DNA of 64,000 bases from Sulfuricystis thermophila (GTDB taxonomy: Bacteria; Pseudomonadota; Gammaproteobacteria; Burkholderiales; Rhodocyclaceae): NCBI RefSeq assembly GCF_004323595.1, contig NZ_AP019373.1, forward strand, positions 1,798,001-1,862,000, in the 5' to 3' direction. The position numbers were made by a program, and so were the translations under genes. The notes under the pieces were generated by a model. The model searched no databases and was not told where the DNA came from. It saw nothing but the letters and a program-made list of their open reading frames with translations. This document shows positions 1 to 8,800 of the stretch, in pieces; position 1 is the first letter of the stretch; each line of letters starts with the position of its first letter.

Positions 1-340
1 GGCGGCTTCGACCTCAAACAGGCCGAATCGCTCAGAGCTTGTGAAAAATTCTTGCGCTATCTGCTGGCTGCGTTGCGCGGTGCTCGCTCCCTCGCCTAAC
101 TCCATGTTATGTCTCGGTCGCTGCGCTCCGGGCGCCTTGCCATCAGCCCGCTCGCGACGAATTTTTTTACAAGCTCTCCGTGAAGCCTTGCGCGCTGCCA
201 TCGACGAATCAGAGCTCGTCACGAAAAAGGACTTGCAAATCGAGCTGGCGCCCATCAAGGCCGACTTGATGCTGCTCAAATGGATGGTCGGCGCCCTGCT
301 CGGCCTGGCCATCGCCAACTTCGCCAAGCAGTTTTTCTGA
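1..340 (+). pseudogene. DUF1640-like coiled-coil/membrane protein gene, interrupted by a small element
   Basis: Two parts of one reading frame flank an inserted element. The left part (1-33) encodes GGFDLKQAESL. The right part (176-340) encodes LREALRAAIDESELVTKKDL, a coiled coil, and ends in one hydrophobic helix (WMVGALLGLAIANFA). Joining the two at the duplicated CTC codon gives a continuous product, QAESLREALRAAID, typical of small DUF1640/CCDC90-like proteins with a coiled coil and a C-terminal membrane anchor. The start lies left of the window. In the present sequence the left frame stops inside the insert (TAA near 97), so the full protein cannot be made. The molecular role of the family in bacteria is not known to me. 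Confidence 0.6.
34..175. mobile_element. MITE/REP-like element of about 142 bp with imperfect terminal inverted repeats
   Basis: The left end AGAGCTTGTGAAAAATTC (34-51) matches the reverse complement of the right end, AGAGCTTGTAAAAAAATTC (177-159), with one gap. The trinucleotide CTC occurs on both sides (31-33 and 176-178), and removing the insert plus one CTC restores the host reading frame exactly. No transposase is encoded, so movement in trans is inferred. Confidence 0.6.
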
Positions 341-356
341 ACTTCTGGGCAAGACG

Positions 357-383
357 AAGCCGCCGCCGGGCGGCCGTTTTTTT
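357..383 (+). terminator. Rho-independent terminator after the DUF1640-like gene
   Basis: A GC hairpin (GCCGCC ... GGGCGGC) followed by a run of seven T lies 17 bases after the TGA at 338-340. The rest of 384-734 holds one copy of a terminator-bearing repeat and no supported gene. Confidence 0.7.
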
Positions 384-559
384 GCCTCGCTGCCTGCCGA
401 TGCCAAAGCTAGGAAAAGGCCGGGGCGAACGCAGCACGCCGACCTCACCATCCACCCGTCGATCAAACCCAGAGGATCGCGCTCGGCAGGTAAGGCGTTT
501 CACGCCACACAAAAAATCGGCGCTGCCGGGACGGCACCCGTGCCCGGCCAACACTCGTG

Positions 560-617
560 GCGGGCAGACGTGAAAAAGCCCGAAACGGGTTCGGGCTTTT
601 GGAATTGGTGGTGCAGT
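560..617. repeat. Terminator-bearing repeat, copy A
   Basis: The sequence shares its core (GCGGGCAGACGTGAAAAAGCCC, hairpin, GGTTCGGGCTTTT, then AATTGGTGGTGCAGT) with copies at 1486-1540 and 3038-3095. The core forms an AAAAGCCCGAA/TTCGGGCTTTT hairpin with A and T runs on its two sides, so it can terminate in both directions. Copies A and C share the tail GGAATTGGTGGTGCAGT; copy B diverges there. Confidence 0.75.
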
Positions 618-734
618 CAACCACTCATTTTCCAAACCCCTGCGCAATCCTTCGGGCCAGTGCGGAAAGTTTCGGGCATTTGTCCGTTTCACGCTGCCCC
701 GCAGGAGCACGCTATAGCCCCGCTACTCACGGTC

Positions 735-1085
735 TCACTGTATTGCAGCGTCATCGTTCGGCCAATGCCTCGATAGATCCATACTGTCGTGAAGCAGGCG
801 GAGCACCTCGATGACTCGCTCCGGAGCAACCCGGAACACGACGAAGTGACGGCCCTTTCTACCCTGCCGCGCCACATGCAGGGTGCGAATGCCGGGCGTG
901 ATGTCGTCCCTCGCTTTGGCCCCCAGGATGTCGGGCCCCTCGTGCAAGGCCTCGATGGCTTCTGTCACGGTGTCGACATAGTACGCAGCCTGTCGAGCAC
1001 CGAAGTGCTCCGCCGTCCATGCCGCGATGTCGAGCAGATCGGCCTCGGCACTGGCGGCCAGGCGAACACGCCACGGCTCGCTCAT
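735..1085 (-). CDS. parE: ParE/RelE-superfamily toxin
   Basis: The 116-residue protein has the ParE layout: an N-terminal alpha-helical hairpin (ASAEADLLDIAAWTAEHFGA) followed by a beta sheet ending in FVVFRVAPERVIEVLRLLH. ParE toxins of this family typically block DNA gyrase; RelE relatives cut mRNA. The start at 1085 is chosen because its ATG overlaps the TGA of the antitoxin as ATGA, giving translational coupling. The arrangement of antitoxin first, toxin second is standard for parDE. The C-terminal DSMDLSRHW matches the usual ParE tail. The target is inferred from the family only. Confidence 0.88.
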   Translation of the reverse strand: MSEPWRVRLAASAEADLLDIAAWTAEHFGARQAAYYVDTVTEAIEALHEGPDILGAKARDDITPGIRTLHVARQGRKGRHFVVFRVAPERVIEVLRLLHDSMDLSRHWPNDDAAIQ

Positions 1086-1363
1086 GCCTGGGCGAGCGTT
1101 TGGTCGGTCACGGTCTTCAGGTGGGCGCGCAAGGATTCCCGGGTATCGAACGTCTTGTAGCGCCCCGCCTCGATATCGGCGATGCCCGCCTTGGCGGCGG
1201 CGCGCAGCGCTTCGAGGCGAATGGCATCCTCGGCCTCGCGTTGTTCGACCAGACGCAAGCCCTCGCGCAGCACTTCGCTGGCGTTCTGGTAGCGGCCGCT
1301 GGCGACCAAATGCTCTACCAGCGCGGCCTGGTGATCGGTGAGGACAACATTGCGCGTCGGCAT
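1082..1363 (-). CDS. parD: ParD-type antitoxin (ribbon-helix-helix)
   Basis: The 93-residue protein opens with an RHH DNA-binding domain: MPTRNVVLTD is the beta strand and HQAALVEHLVASGRYQNASE the helices, a standard CopG/ParD signature with the conserved GRY-NASEV turn. The C-terminal half is charged and probably wraps the toxin. The start at 1363 has an AAGGAG ribosome site just upstream, and the stop overlaps the parE start. RHH antitoxins repress their own operon. A perfect palindrome lies over the -10 region 22 bases upstream and is the likely operator. Confidence 0.9.
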   Translation of the reverse strand: MPTRNVVLTDHQAALVEHLVASGRYQNASEVLREGLRLVEQREAEDAIRLEALRAAAKAGIADIEAGRYKTFDTRESLRAHLKTVTDQTLAQA

Positions 1364-1384
1364 GACGATCTCCTTGCAGGAAAG

Positions 1385-1421
1385 ATTGGCATAATATGCC
1401 AATTCCACGCTCCAAGTGCAA
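1385..1421 (-). promoter_or_regulatory. parDE promoter with overlapping operator palindrome
   Basis: On the minus strand TTGCAC (1421-1416) and CATATT (1398-1393) are 17 bases apart, a good sigma-70 spacing. The 19-base palindrome ATTGGCATAATATGCCAAT (1385-1403) has nine-base perfect arms around one central base and covers the -10 box, as expected for an autorepressing RHH antitoxin. Binding is inferred. Confidence 0.65.
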
Positions 1422-1438
1422 TCCCGATGGCCATGATA

Positions 1439-1540
1439 GTGACGCTCGCGAGGCAAATCCGCGAAGCCCTGCCAGAACTGGCGTTGCGGGCAGACGTGAA
1501 AAAGCCCAAATGGGTTCGGGCTTTTGTATTTGGTGGCAGC
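1439..1540. repeat. Terminator-bearing repeat, copy B (long form)
   Basis: This copy shares about 100 bases with 2991-3095, starting with GTGAC-CTCGCGAGG-AAA and continuing through CCAGAACTGGCG into the terminator core also present at 560-617. The hairpin loop differs (CCCAAATGGG instead of CCCGAAACGGG). It lies between the parDE promoter and the HigA gene, and can serve as the terminator of the minus-strand higBA transcript. Confidence 0.75.
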
Positions 1541-1583
1541 CTGAAATATGAAGCGCTGCCATAAAGGCAATCTCGAAACGATG

Positions 1584-1943
1584 TCAGGCCGCCACCCGCC
1601 TCCCTCGCCTTGCACTTGAAGCCTTGCGCTGGGGCTTGGACTCTCCCCCCAGGTGCTCGATCACCACCGGGGGCCGGTTCGGGAATTGCGCGACGAGTTC
1701 CAGCCTGCCGCCCATGCTCTCCACATAGTGCCGCAGCGTGGAGAGCAGCATGTCGCTGCGCTTTTCCAGACGGGAGATGGTGTCCTGTCCAACACCGAGC
1801 GTCTCGGCCAGTTGTTCCTGCGTCTTCTTGGCCGCCAGGCGCAGATCCTTGAGCGTCGCCAGTTCCATGGCGCGCGCTTCGATGCGCTGCCGCCGCGCCT
1901 TGGGCAATGCAGCCATTACATCATCGAGTTTTCTTGCCATCAT
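1584..1943 (-). CDS. higA: HigA-type XRE-family antitoxin
   Basis: The 119-residue protein carries an XRE helix-turn-helix (KKTQEQLAETLGVGQDTISR, about residues 39-58), followed by a conserved C-terminal segment (STLRHYVESMGGRLELVAQFPNRPPV) typical of antitoxins paired with HigB/Gp49-like toxins. It starts inside the end of the toxin gene (overlap 1921-1943), so the order is toxin first, antitoxin second, as in higBA. It probably neutralises the toxin and represses the operon. The basic C-terminal tail after about residue 100 is variable in the family. Confidence 0.88.
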   Translation of the reverse strand: MMARKLDDVMAALPKARRQRIEARAMELATLKDLRLAAKKTQEQLAETLGVGQDTISRLEKRSDMLLSTLRHYVESMGGRLELVAQFPNRPPVVIEHLGGESKPQRKASSARRGRRVAA

Positions 1944-2310
1944 CGGACTCCTTGCTCTTTCGCTTCACGGTGGACAGATGTTCGTCGAAACGCTCATCGG
2001 CCACCCTGATCAGATATTTGTAGAACCGTCGCTGATCCGCGCCCGCTTTGTCGCCGCCGACCAGCAGGATCGCCTGGCGCTTGGGATCGAAGGCGAAGGC
2101 CACCCGCCACACCTCGCCCTGCCAGGAGAACCGCAACTCCTTCATGTTCGTGTGGCGCGAGCCCTTGAGTGTATCCACCGTCGGGCGCCCCAGGTTGGGG
2201 CCGAACTCTGCCAGCAGTCGGGCGTGCGCCAGTAACTCGTCCTGCAAGCCCTCTGCCAGATCGGCGAACTCCGCGTCAAAGGCTTCGTGGAAGAGGACGG
2301 CCCAATTCAT
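1921..2310 (-). CDS. higB: HigB/Gp49-like RelE-superfamily toxin
   Basis: The 129-residue protein matches phage Gp49/HigB-like toxins: a helical start (MNWAVLFHEAFDAEFADLAE), LLAEFGPNLGRPTVDTLKGS, the strongly conserved NMKELRF segment, and VWRVAFAFDPKRQAILLVGG in the central sheet. Family members are ribosome-dependent mRNA interferases. The start at 2310 is supported by family alignment, yet no ribosome-binding site precedes it and the -10 box ends only six bases upstream, so the mRNA may be leaderless. The lysine-rich tail KRKSKESDDGKK is not part of the fold. Confidence 0.88.
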   Translation of the reverse strand: MNWAVLFHEAFDAEFADLAEGLQDELLAHARLLAEFGPNLGRPTVDTLKGSRHTNMKELRFSWQGEVWRVAFAFDPKRQAILLVGGDKAGADQRRFYKYLIRVADERFDEHLSTVKRKSKESDDGKKTR

Positions 2311-2316
2311 GAGCAG

Positions 2317-2345
2317 ATTATGTATTCAATACCATATGTCGTCAA
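2317..2345 (-). promoter_or_regulatory. higBA sigma-70 promoter
   Basis: On the minus strand TTGACG (2345-2340) and CATAAT (2322-2317) are separated by exactly 17 bases, each one base from consensus. The predicted transcription start falls at or next to the higB ATG (2310-2308). Confidence 0.65.
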
Positions 2346-2401
2346 GGCCATTGTTCGACTGTGCTTTTGTGAGCGTGAAGGAATCTGGGATCATACTGGT
2401 C

Positions 2402-2818
2402 ATGCTCGAAGATGCTCCGCCATCCGCTGCCGCAACGCAGCGCCCTATACGCTGCGCCATCTATGCGCGCGTCTCAGTCGCTGATTCCGAGCGGCGCGAG
2501 CTGACCTCGATCGCCGCGCAGGTCGAGGCTTGTGAGCAGTTCATCATCAGTCGGCGTGGCATGGGCTGGATCGTCTCAGCCGCAGCCTGTTCGATCTGGC
2601 CGATCTGCTGTCGCTGTTTGCCGTACATCGATGCCGCATGGAACCTATTCACCGAATGGACGCAGGCCGACACACTCTTTCGCCTGATCTCGCGGGTCAC
2701 CGTCTATCCGGATCGAGCCGGAATCCAGATCGACCTGCCTGCCCTCGCGCAGTTGATTAATGGGATTGCGCAGGACAGGCAGTGCGCCAAGGGAAAAACC
2801 CGTCCCAAACGAACCTGA
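2402..2818 (+). pseudogene. Serine recombinase remnant with large internal deletion
   Basis: The 138-codon frame starts like a large serine recombinase (RCAIYARVSVADSERRELTS then AAQVEACEQFI), with YARVS holding the expected catalytic serine. After GMGWI it jumps directly to what looks like a recombinase C-terminal end (FRLISRVTVYPDRAGIQIDL). The catalytic core, zinc ribbon and coiled coil, normally 350-450 residues, are missing, and the junction (about 2575-2640) encodes unrelated residues. It differs from the intact recombinase at 60242-61672. It is probably the relic of another integrated element. Confidence 0.6.
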
Positions 2819-2903
2819 GTGGCGGCATTTCATATTTCAGTTCCACGTAGAGTAGCAGTTGTCAGCTACAACCGACCGCCCCGAAACCCGCATGGTTACG
2901 AGG

Positions 2904-2933
2904 GGTTGCCTCGCGCACGCTCGCGAGGCAACC
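2904..2933. repeat. Perfect 12-bp inverted repeat (REP-like hairpin)
   Basis: GGTTGCCTCGCG and CGCGAGGCAACC flank a six-base loop. The CTCGCGAGG-AA motif recurs at 1444 and 2996 inside repeat copies B and C, suggesting a family of palindromic extragenic elements in this flank. Confidence 0.6.
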
Positions 2934-2990
2934 AGATAAAATCGGAGAACAGAGAGGCCTGAGAGGGCCAAAAACGCGGAAATTGGAGAG

Positions 2991-3095
2991 GTGACCCTCG
3001 CGAGGTAAACTCGCGAAGGCGCACCAGAACTGGCGCTGCGGGCAGACGTGAAAAAGCCCGAAACGGGTTCGGGCTTTTGGAATTGGTGGTGCAGT
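2991..3095. repeat. Terminator-bearing repeat, copy C; terminator for the DISARM operon
   Basis: This is the third copy of the repeat, matching copy B over its full length and copy A over the core. Its hairpin (3051-3078, AAAAGCCCGAA/TTCGGGCTTTT) ends in TTTTT on the minus strand, 130 bases after the drmC stop, and is the likely terminator of the DISARM transcript. A second perfect hairpin (CCCGTCTG/CAGACGGG, 3112-3128) lies just before it. No gene is supported in 2819-3208. Confidence 0.7.
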
Positions 3096-3208
3096 TTCCC
3101 ACCATAGGAAACCCGTCTGCCAGACGGGAGAGGCCGCCGTAGGAGTGATTCTTCACTGGGAGCGCATCCGAGGATGAACCAGACGCCCCCGAGCACTTCC
3201 TCGCAAGT

Positions 3209-3970
3209 TCAGACGGGAGACACCGTTTTCGTGTCGACCAACGCCTGCAAGTGTTCGTGCAGCAACCTCGGGATTTGGCCGCCCGTAAGGAGTACGCCAG
3301 CCTCCATGTTCCGGTCCATGGCATGACCAGTCAGGTTGGCGCTGGTGATGAAGCAGACGGCGCCGTCGGCGACGGCGACCTTGGCGTGGACACGCCCATC
3401 CGCGAACGGGGCCGCTCGCTCACGCCAGGCGTAGAGCTTCGCGGAAGGAACCAGTGTCCTCATCTTGCCGATCACGTCCAAGGTGATGCTGCCCCCGTGA
3501 TCCTGTGACGACTCGAGGAGCATCGATATGCTCACCCCCCGCGTGCTCGCATCGTTCAATGCCTTCACGATGGTCGAGACGTCGTAGGCCACGAAACTGG
3601 TGACGAACAAGGTTTGCCTGGCCGCACCGATGACCTGCAACAGCGCCTGTTCGGTTCGGCGCGCGGAGACGAATGGCGTCGTCGGACCCGTCCACACGAG
3701 CTCGATCGACTGCTGCTTCGATACGCTCTCGAATGCATGACCGGCGGCGAGGAGCATCGAAGCCAACTCGCCGGAACCGACCGACGTGCTCCGCCAAGCA
3801 TCGACGAGACGATCGACGACGGCTTTGGCCGTAGCCGTGCCGACGGCATCCGACAGGGCGGCGTTTGCCTTCGCGTCCTCGATCTTCCGAATCGCGCCCG
3901 CCAGCGCCCGCACTTTCTCCGGCGAAACGAGACAGACCACGGCTGTGACGGCTTCCAGGAGTCTATCCAT
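3209..3970 (-). CDS. drmC: DISARM protein DrmC, phospholipase D-like
   Basis: The 253-residue protein belongs to the phospholipase D superfamily. One HKD motif is clear (HAKVAVADGAVCFITSANLT, about residue 198 on), with the following SANLT segment that is standard in PLD nucleases. The first half holds helices and a Rossmann-like strand pattern (LFVTSFVAYD) but no second HKD, so catalysis would need dimerisation. DrmC is the last gene of DISARM operons and is reported as dispensable for protection in tested systems. The start at 3970 is chosen because it follows the drmB stop by one base; a longer frame reaching 4129 only overlaps drmB. Confidence 0.88.
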   Translation of the reverse strand: MDRLLEAVTAVVCLVSPEKVRALAGAIRKIEDAKANAALSDAVGTATAKAVVDRLVDAWRSTSVGSGELASMLLAAGHAFESVSKQQSIELVWTGPTTPFVSARRTEQALLQVIGAARQTLFVTSFVAYDVSTIVKALNDASTRGVSISMLLESSQDHGGSITLDVIGKMRTLVPSAKLYAWRERAAPFADGRVHAKVAVADGAVCFITSANLTGHAMDRNMEAGVLLTGGQIPRLLHEHLQALVDTKTVSPV

Positions 3971-3971
3971 G

Positions 3972-5819
3972 TCACAGCTCGGCGAAGAATGCGGCGCTCC
4001 CTCGTTCGAGGGTCGGCACCAGCAAAGACCTATCGAGATAACGGTTGCCCCGCTCGCAGGAGGTCTCCGCGACCAGACTGCACGCATGGCACGCGGCGGC
4101 GTGGAGGGAGCGATCCTTGCCTGGGTCATGCTCCGAGCAGAGCGGGTCGGACGAACAGACCTTCGCTCGGGTCAGGGCCTGCCGCAGCAGTCGGCCGAGG
4201 TTCTCGGGTTTGCCCAGGTCGACGAGGCCACCCAGCGTCCCGTCCGAATCGGGCGCCGCCGTGTAGATGAGGATGCCCGCACGTCGATTCTCGGCATCGG
4301 CATAGATCCGTTCACGGATGCTCGCCGCGTTGTAGCCGCATTCGAGTGCCAGCTCGCGGATGAGCAAGTGCGACAGCGTGTGGAGCATGGCATAGCGGAT
4401 ACCCGGATAGCCCTCGTTCGGATCGAGGTGGCGCGAGTTCCGCCAACCCTGATGCCCGGCCACGAGCATCCGATCGACCTGCTGGACACCCGCGAGCGCC
4501 TCCCACGCCCGTAGTGCCTCCTCGCTGAACTGGATGAAGATACCCTCGCCATGCACCTGATTCGCCGGCACCCAATCGGGCTTGTGGCGGGCGAGAGCCG
4601 CCATCCGAGGGCGCTCGTCCCGATCGCTCGACTCCTCGGGCGCTTCCACGCGGGTGAAGCCCAACAGGGCATTGACCTCTCGGAGCCTCTCCAGCAGCAA
4701 CACTCTGCGGATGTACCTCTCGAAGCCGGCAGGCGTGTCCACTTTTTTGCTCATGAAGTGTGGGTAGTCGGCCGGCGGATCGGCTGCCGTCAGGACGTCC
4801 CACTCCGGGCCTTTGATATCGGCTTGGCCGACGGTGTCCTGCCCGCCGCCGTGGCGATGCGCTTCGATGGCCGCCCAGATGGCGGAGGCCGAATGCTTGT
4901 CGATGCCCGGTAGGACTCCGGTCTTCTTCAGCGTCTTCACCGTCACGGCGACGGCGGCCTCCGAGTCCAGATCGTCGAAGAACTCCCAACCATCCAGGAT
5001 CAGTTGGCCGAGCGGGTCATTGGCCTGGGGGATGGCGAGCGCGGACAGGGTGATCGGAAACCAACCGTTCGTCGAGCCCAAGAGGATGGCCCGCGCTTCT
5101 TCGTCACAGTCGTCGTCGAAATGGTCCAGGTGGGGATGCCTGCCTCGACAGCTCGGCAGGTTCTCCTTCCCCGCCTTGCCGAAGGCTTGCGCCATGCTGC
5201 GCGATGCCCCACAGGCATCGCACTTCACCCACAGGTTCTCGGTCTGCAACGAGGCACCGCTCTCGAAGAAGCGCAGCGTCCCCTTGCAGGCGCTGTTGCC
5301 ACCGTGGACGAAGTAGTGCCAGGGGAAGTCGTCGAGGTGGCCATTGCGGCAGGCCAACAGGAAACGCGCAGGAACCGCGTCGGCATCCTTGGCCGGCTGA
5401 TCGCCCTTGGAGCCGCGACAGCCCTTGTGGACGAAGCGGGTGCGCTCCGGACGGAAGCGGTGCTCCTTGATATCGAACAGGCCGGTATCGAAAGGAGACA
5501 ACAAGCCGCACTTCACGCAGCGCATCCAGCGCGGGAACGGGCGCACGGGAACGCCGATGTTCGCCTCCGCCGACCACGGATCGACGAGCTCGCTCTTCTG
5601 GAATGGGGGCACGCGCAGGTTCTCCACCTGCGGTCCGAGGACCCTGCGGACGGCGGCGAGCAGGCGCGGCTCCTGGATCGGCTGGCACCGGTCCTTCTCC
5701 CACTGGTCTATGCCCAGCGTCACCACCGACAGGTTCGGTAGGTCGATCAGCGCGCCTGGGCCATACGTCCACAGCAATTGGCTCGGGCGCACCTCGCCGA
5801 CGGGGGTTCGATCGGTCAT
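3972..5819 (-). CDS. drmB: DISARM protein DrmB, DUF1998 domain
   Basis: The 615-residue protein opens with the typical DrmB start (VGEVRPSQLLWTYGPGALID). It has a zinc-type cysteine pair near residue 100 (RCVKCG) and ends in a DUF1998 domain (GIRYAMLHTLSHLLIRELAL, then ILIYTAAPDSDGTLGGLV) with a cysteine cluster (SDPLC, AACHACSL, SCERGN). In DISARM, DrmB binds the DrmA helicase, and the DrmAB complex senses DNA with free or unmethylated ends. The gene follows drmA by two bases and precedes drmC by one, so the three are co-translated. Length and domain order are normal. Confidence 0.94.
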   Translation of the reverse strand: MTDRTPVGEVRPSQLLWTYGPGALIDLPNLSVVTLGIDQWEKDRCQPIQEPRLLAAVRRVLGPQVENLRVPPFQKSELVDPWSAEANIGVPVRPFPRWMRCVKCGLLSPFDTGLFDIKEHRFRPERTRFVHKGCRGSKGDQPAKDADAVPARFLLACRNGHLDDFPWHYFVHGGNSACKGTLRFFESGASLQTENLWVKCDACGASRSMAQAFGKAGKENLPSCRGRHPHLDHFDDDCDEEARAILLGSTNGWFPITLSALAIPQANDPLGQLILDGWEFFDDLDSEAAVAVTVKTLKKTGVLPGIDKHSASAIWAAIEAHRHGGGQDTVGQADIKGPEWDVLTAADPPADYPHFMSKKVDTPAGFERYIRRVLLLERLREVNALLGFTRVEAPEESSDRDERPRMAALARHKPDWVPANQVHGEGIFIQFSEEALRAWEALAGVQQVDRMLVAGHQGWRNSRHLDPNEGYPGIRYAMLHTLSHLLIRELALECGYNAASIRERIYADAENRRAGILIYTAAPDSDGTLGGLVDLGKPENLGRLLRQALTRAKVCSSDPLCSEHDPGKDRSLHAAACHACSLVAETSCERGNRYLDRSLLVPTLERGSAAFFAEL

Positions 5820-5821
5820 TT

Positions 5822-8800
5822 TCAGTCCTCGTCACTCGACACCGGGCGGGGCCTCCAGCCGTGACCGTCCGATAGGCGCCCCGTGTTCATGATCAGCCGC
5901 ACGCCAGGCTCGACCTCGCGCATCGACATCGGGACCGTCCAGTTGTCCCACGCGTGGATGCCGGGCGACTTGATCAGCGGAACCATCGTCGCCGCACGTT
6001 CGCCGCGTTTCTCGTAGGCCAAGGTACGTCCCGGGACGCTCGCCTGCTTGGCCCACTCGTCGGCTCGTTCCTTCAGTTCACGTTCGGCCAGTGCCTCGAT
6101 GACCCGGTTCTCACTGACATTCCAGGCTCGCCCCACCAGCACGTCAATGGCCTTAAGAACCTCGGGCTTGTCGGGCCGGTCGAGTACGGCCGCTCCCTCG
6201 TTCGGGCTGAAGTCGGCGTACTCCAGCCGCATCAGGCTCAGCAACGCGCCGGTCAGCCCGCGATCCATGGCGCGAGGCGAGAAAGGTGTCACCGACTGCG
6301 CCTCCACGTGCTTGTAGAACGTCGCGTGGTAGTGCTCGAAGGTCTCGTAGTGCGAGAGGTCGCGCGGTCGTGCCCACGTGAGCACAGTGCAGACGAGCCC
6401 GGGGAAGGACCGGCCCACACGGCTGGTCGCCTGGATGTACTCGGCCGTGCCTTTCGGCTGCCCGTTCACCGCCATCAGGCCCAGCCGGTTCACGTCCACG
6501 CCGACCGACAGCATGTTGGTCGCCAGCACCACGTCGATGGCGCGGGGGTCGCCCTCGTTCCATCTCGTCACGTATTTGCCCACACTCGGATCGAACGCGG
6601 CCTTGAACTCGACTTCGAGGGCGTCGAGGTACTTCGGGATGTCCTGGCTGGAGACGCGCGACGTCAGCTCCCGGATGTGGCTGACGCTGCGCTGGGCGAG
6701 CGCGGGCCGCTCGACCATGCTCATCTGCACACGGTACGAACGCGTCTGGACGTCGTCCTCGGCCAGCCGTCGCATCCCCCCCAGCTCGCGCAGTGAATTG
6801 AAGTAGCCGACCATCGTCATGTACGGGTCGGCGGCCTCACCGAAGCGCTCGAACAGGGCTTGTGCCGCGGTGAGGAAGGCGGTGTAGACGCGAATCAGCA
6901 TCGCGGGGCGCGAACTGCCGGGCGAGCACACGCAGAGATAGCGACGCCCAGGCCGCCGATCGATCGGACGCTGGACCGAGAAGTAGTTGTCCTCCACGTC
7001 CAGGCCATGCGGCGGGAACACCGACACGCGCCGCATGAACACGTTGTTCACCTGTTCCTTGGCTTTGCGGACCGTCGCCGTGGACGCGACGATCTTCGGC
7101 TTGATCGTCTTGCCGTCGAGCGTCCACCCGCACAGCTCGTCCACCGCCGATTCGTACAGGCCGACCATCGTGCCCAGCGGGCCGCTGATGAGGTGGAACT
7201 CGTCCTGGATGACCAGATCGGGCGGCCGGATGGGGCTGACGGACCTCACCGCCGCCGCGGGCAGGCCCTTGGATGCGCGATGGCCGGTGTTGCACTCGCA
7301 GCCGGGCCAGAGCAGGCCATGGCGCTCGCATTCCTGGCTCACCCGGCCGAACAGCGTGCGCACCTGGCCACGCCACGCCATCATGGCGAATTTGTCCACG
7401 GTGGCGATCATCATCGTCGGCGGACGGTGGTAGATCTCCTCGTCCACCGTCAGCACCGGGATGCCAGGGTGAGGAAGATTGCTCGATCTGCCACGGGAGA
7501 ACGGGCAGCGGCTCATCGGATCACCGCAGTAGACGATCGTCCGGCCGCGTTCCTTGTCGACGACGACGTCCCGACCCGGGTCTATGGCAGAACCACACCA
7601 TGGGCAACTGGTCAGCTGAAGGGGCGATGGTGTTCCAGCGCGGTGTTTTCCGGGGTTCCTGAAATCTTCGATGGCTCGATGCGCTTCCTCGGTCGTCCCC
7701 GGGGTCACCTTGTTGCCGACCCACAGACCGATGGTGAAAGGCTCCCTGCCCAAGGATTCGTCGCCCTGGACGAGAGCATCCCGACGGAGCTTCTCCATCG
7801 CACAGATCAGCGCCGTGGCGCGCTGGAACTGCTGCAAGGTCAGTAGCCGCAGGGTGTAGCGCATGATCACGGCCAGCCCGCGGGAGCCGTCGTAGCCCCC
7901 CAGCTTGCCCTGCAGCCTCCGGATCGCCATGGTGAATGCCGCCACGCCCAAGTAGGCCTCGGTCTTGCCACCACCGGTGGGGAACCACAAGAGATCGGCA
8001 TAGGCTTCGACCGGTTGCACACGATCCGGGTGCGTCGGGTCGGCCAGCGGCGGGATCGACAGCAACAGGAACGCCAACTGGAACGGGCGCCAGGAAGGCC
8101 TCTCGCTCTTCTCCAGCTCGCCGAGATCGGGATCGTCTCCCCGACGCCGTTTCAGAGCATAGACGCTCCGCACGCGCTGTAATGCCATCGCTCGGTTGGC
8201 GAAGCGGAACGCGGTCAGCGCCTTTTCGTCGTTCTTCAGCGTGTCGATGGCTTGCTGCAGCCGCGCTCGGATCTCCTCGCACCGATCCAACGCCTGGGCG
8301 GCCTGCATGTCGTAGCCGACCACGTCCCGGCCGATGCGGCTGCGCTGCTCCGCGATCCACGCCCCGTAGTCGCGGGTCAGCGTGTTCAGCGCCTCGACCA
8401 ACTCGGCCACGTCCAGGGTGGCGAGGCGCTGCATGTCGAGCAGGCCGCTCGCCACCATCTCTCTCATCGCTGGGCGGTCGGCGGGATCCAGACCCGGCGT
8501 CTCGGTCACCTGTACCTCGTACTGTGGCACGACGGTGGTGCGCACCTCGATGGCCCGCGTCGGGTCGTCCTCGGCCGTCTCCGCATGTACGGCCACGCCA
8601 TGACCGACCGCGAACTCCACACGGTTGCGGTAGATCATCTCCAACGACTCGCGCTCGGGATCCATCCCGTCCGCGTCCAATACCGGGCGGCGGCGAAAGA
8701 TGGCCTGGCCTGTGGTCGCGGGTTCCGCTCGCACGATCAGCTCGGGCTGGAACAGCCAGGCGGTATCACGGTTGGTGTCAGGCTCCTCCTGCGCGTTGAC

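Noticed and set aside
600-620. tRNA 3' end after the repeat copies (GGTGGTGCAGT)
   Set aside because: No cloverleaf or anticodon arm can be built around it.
2048-2401. Upstream extension of the recombinase remnant on the plus strand
   Set aside because: This part of the frame is antisense to higB and has no recombinase similarity.
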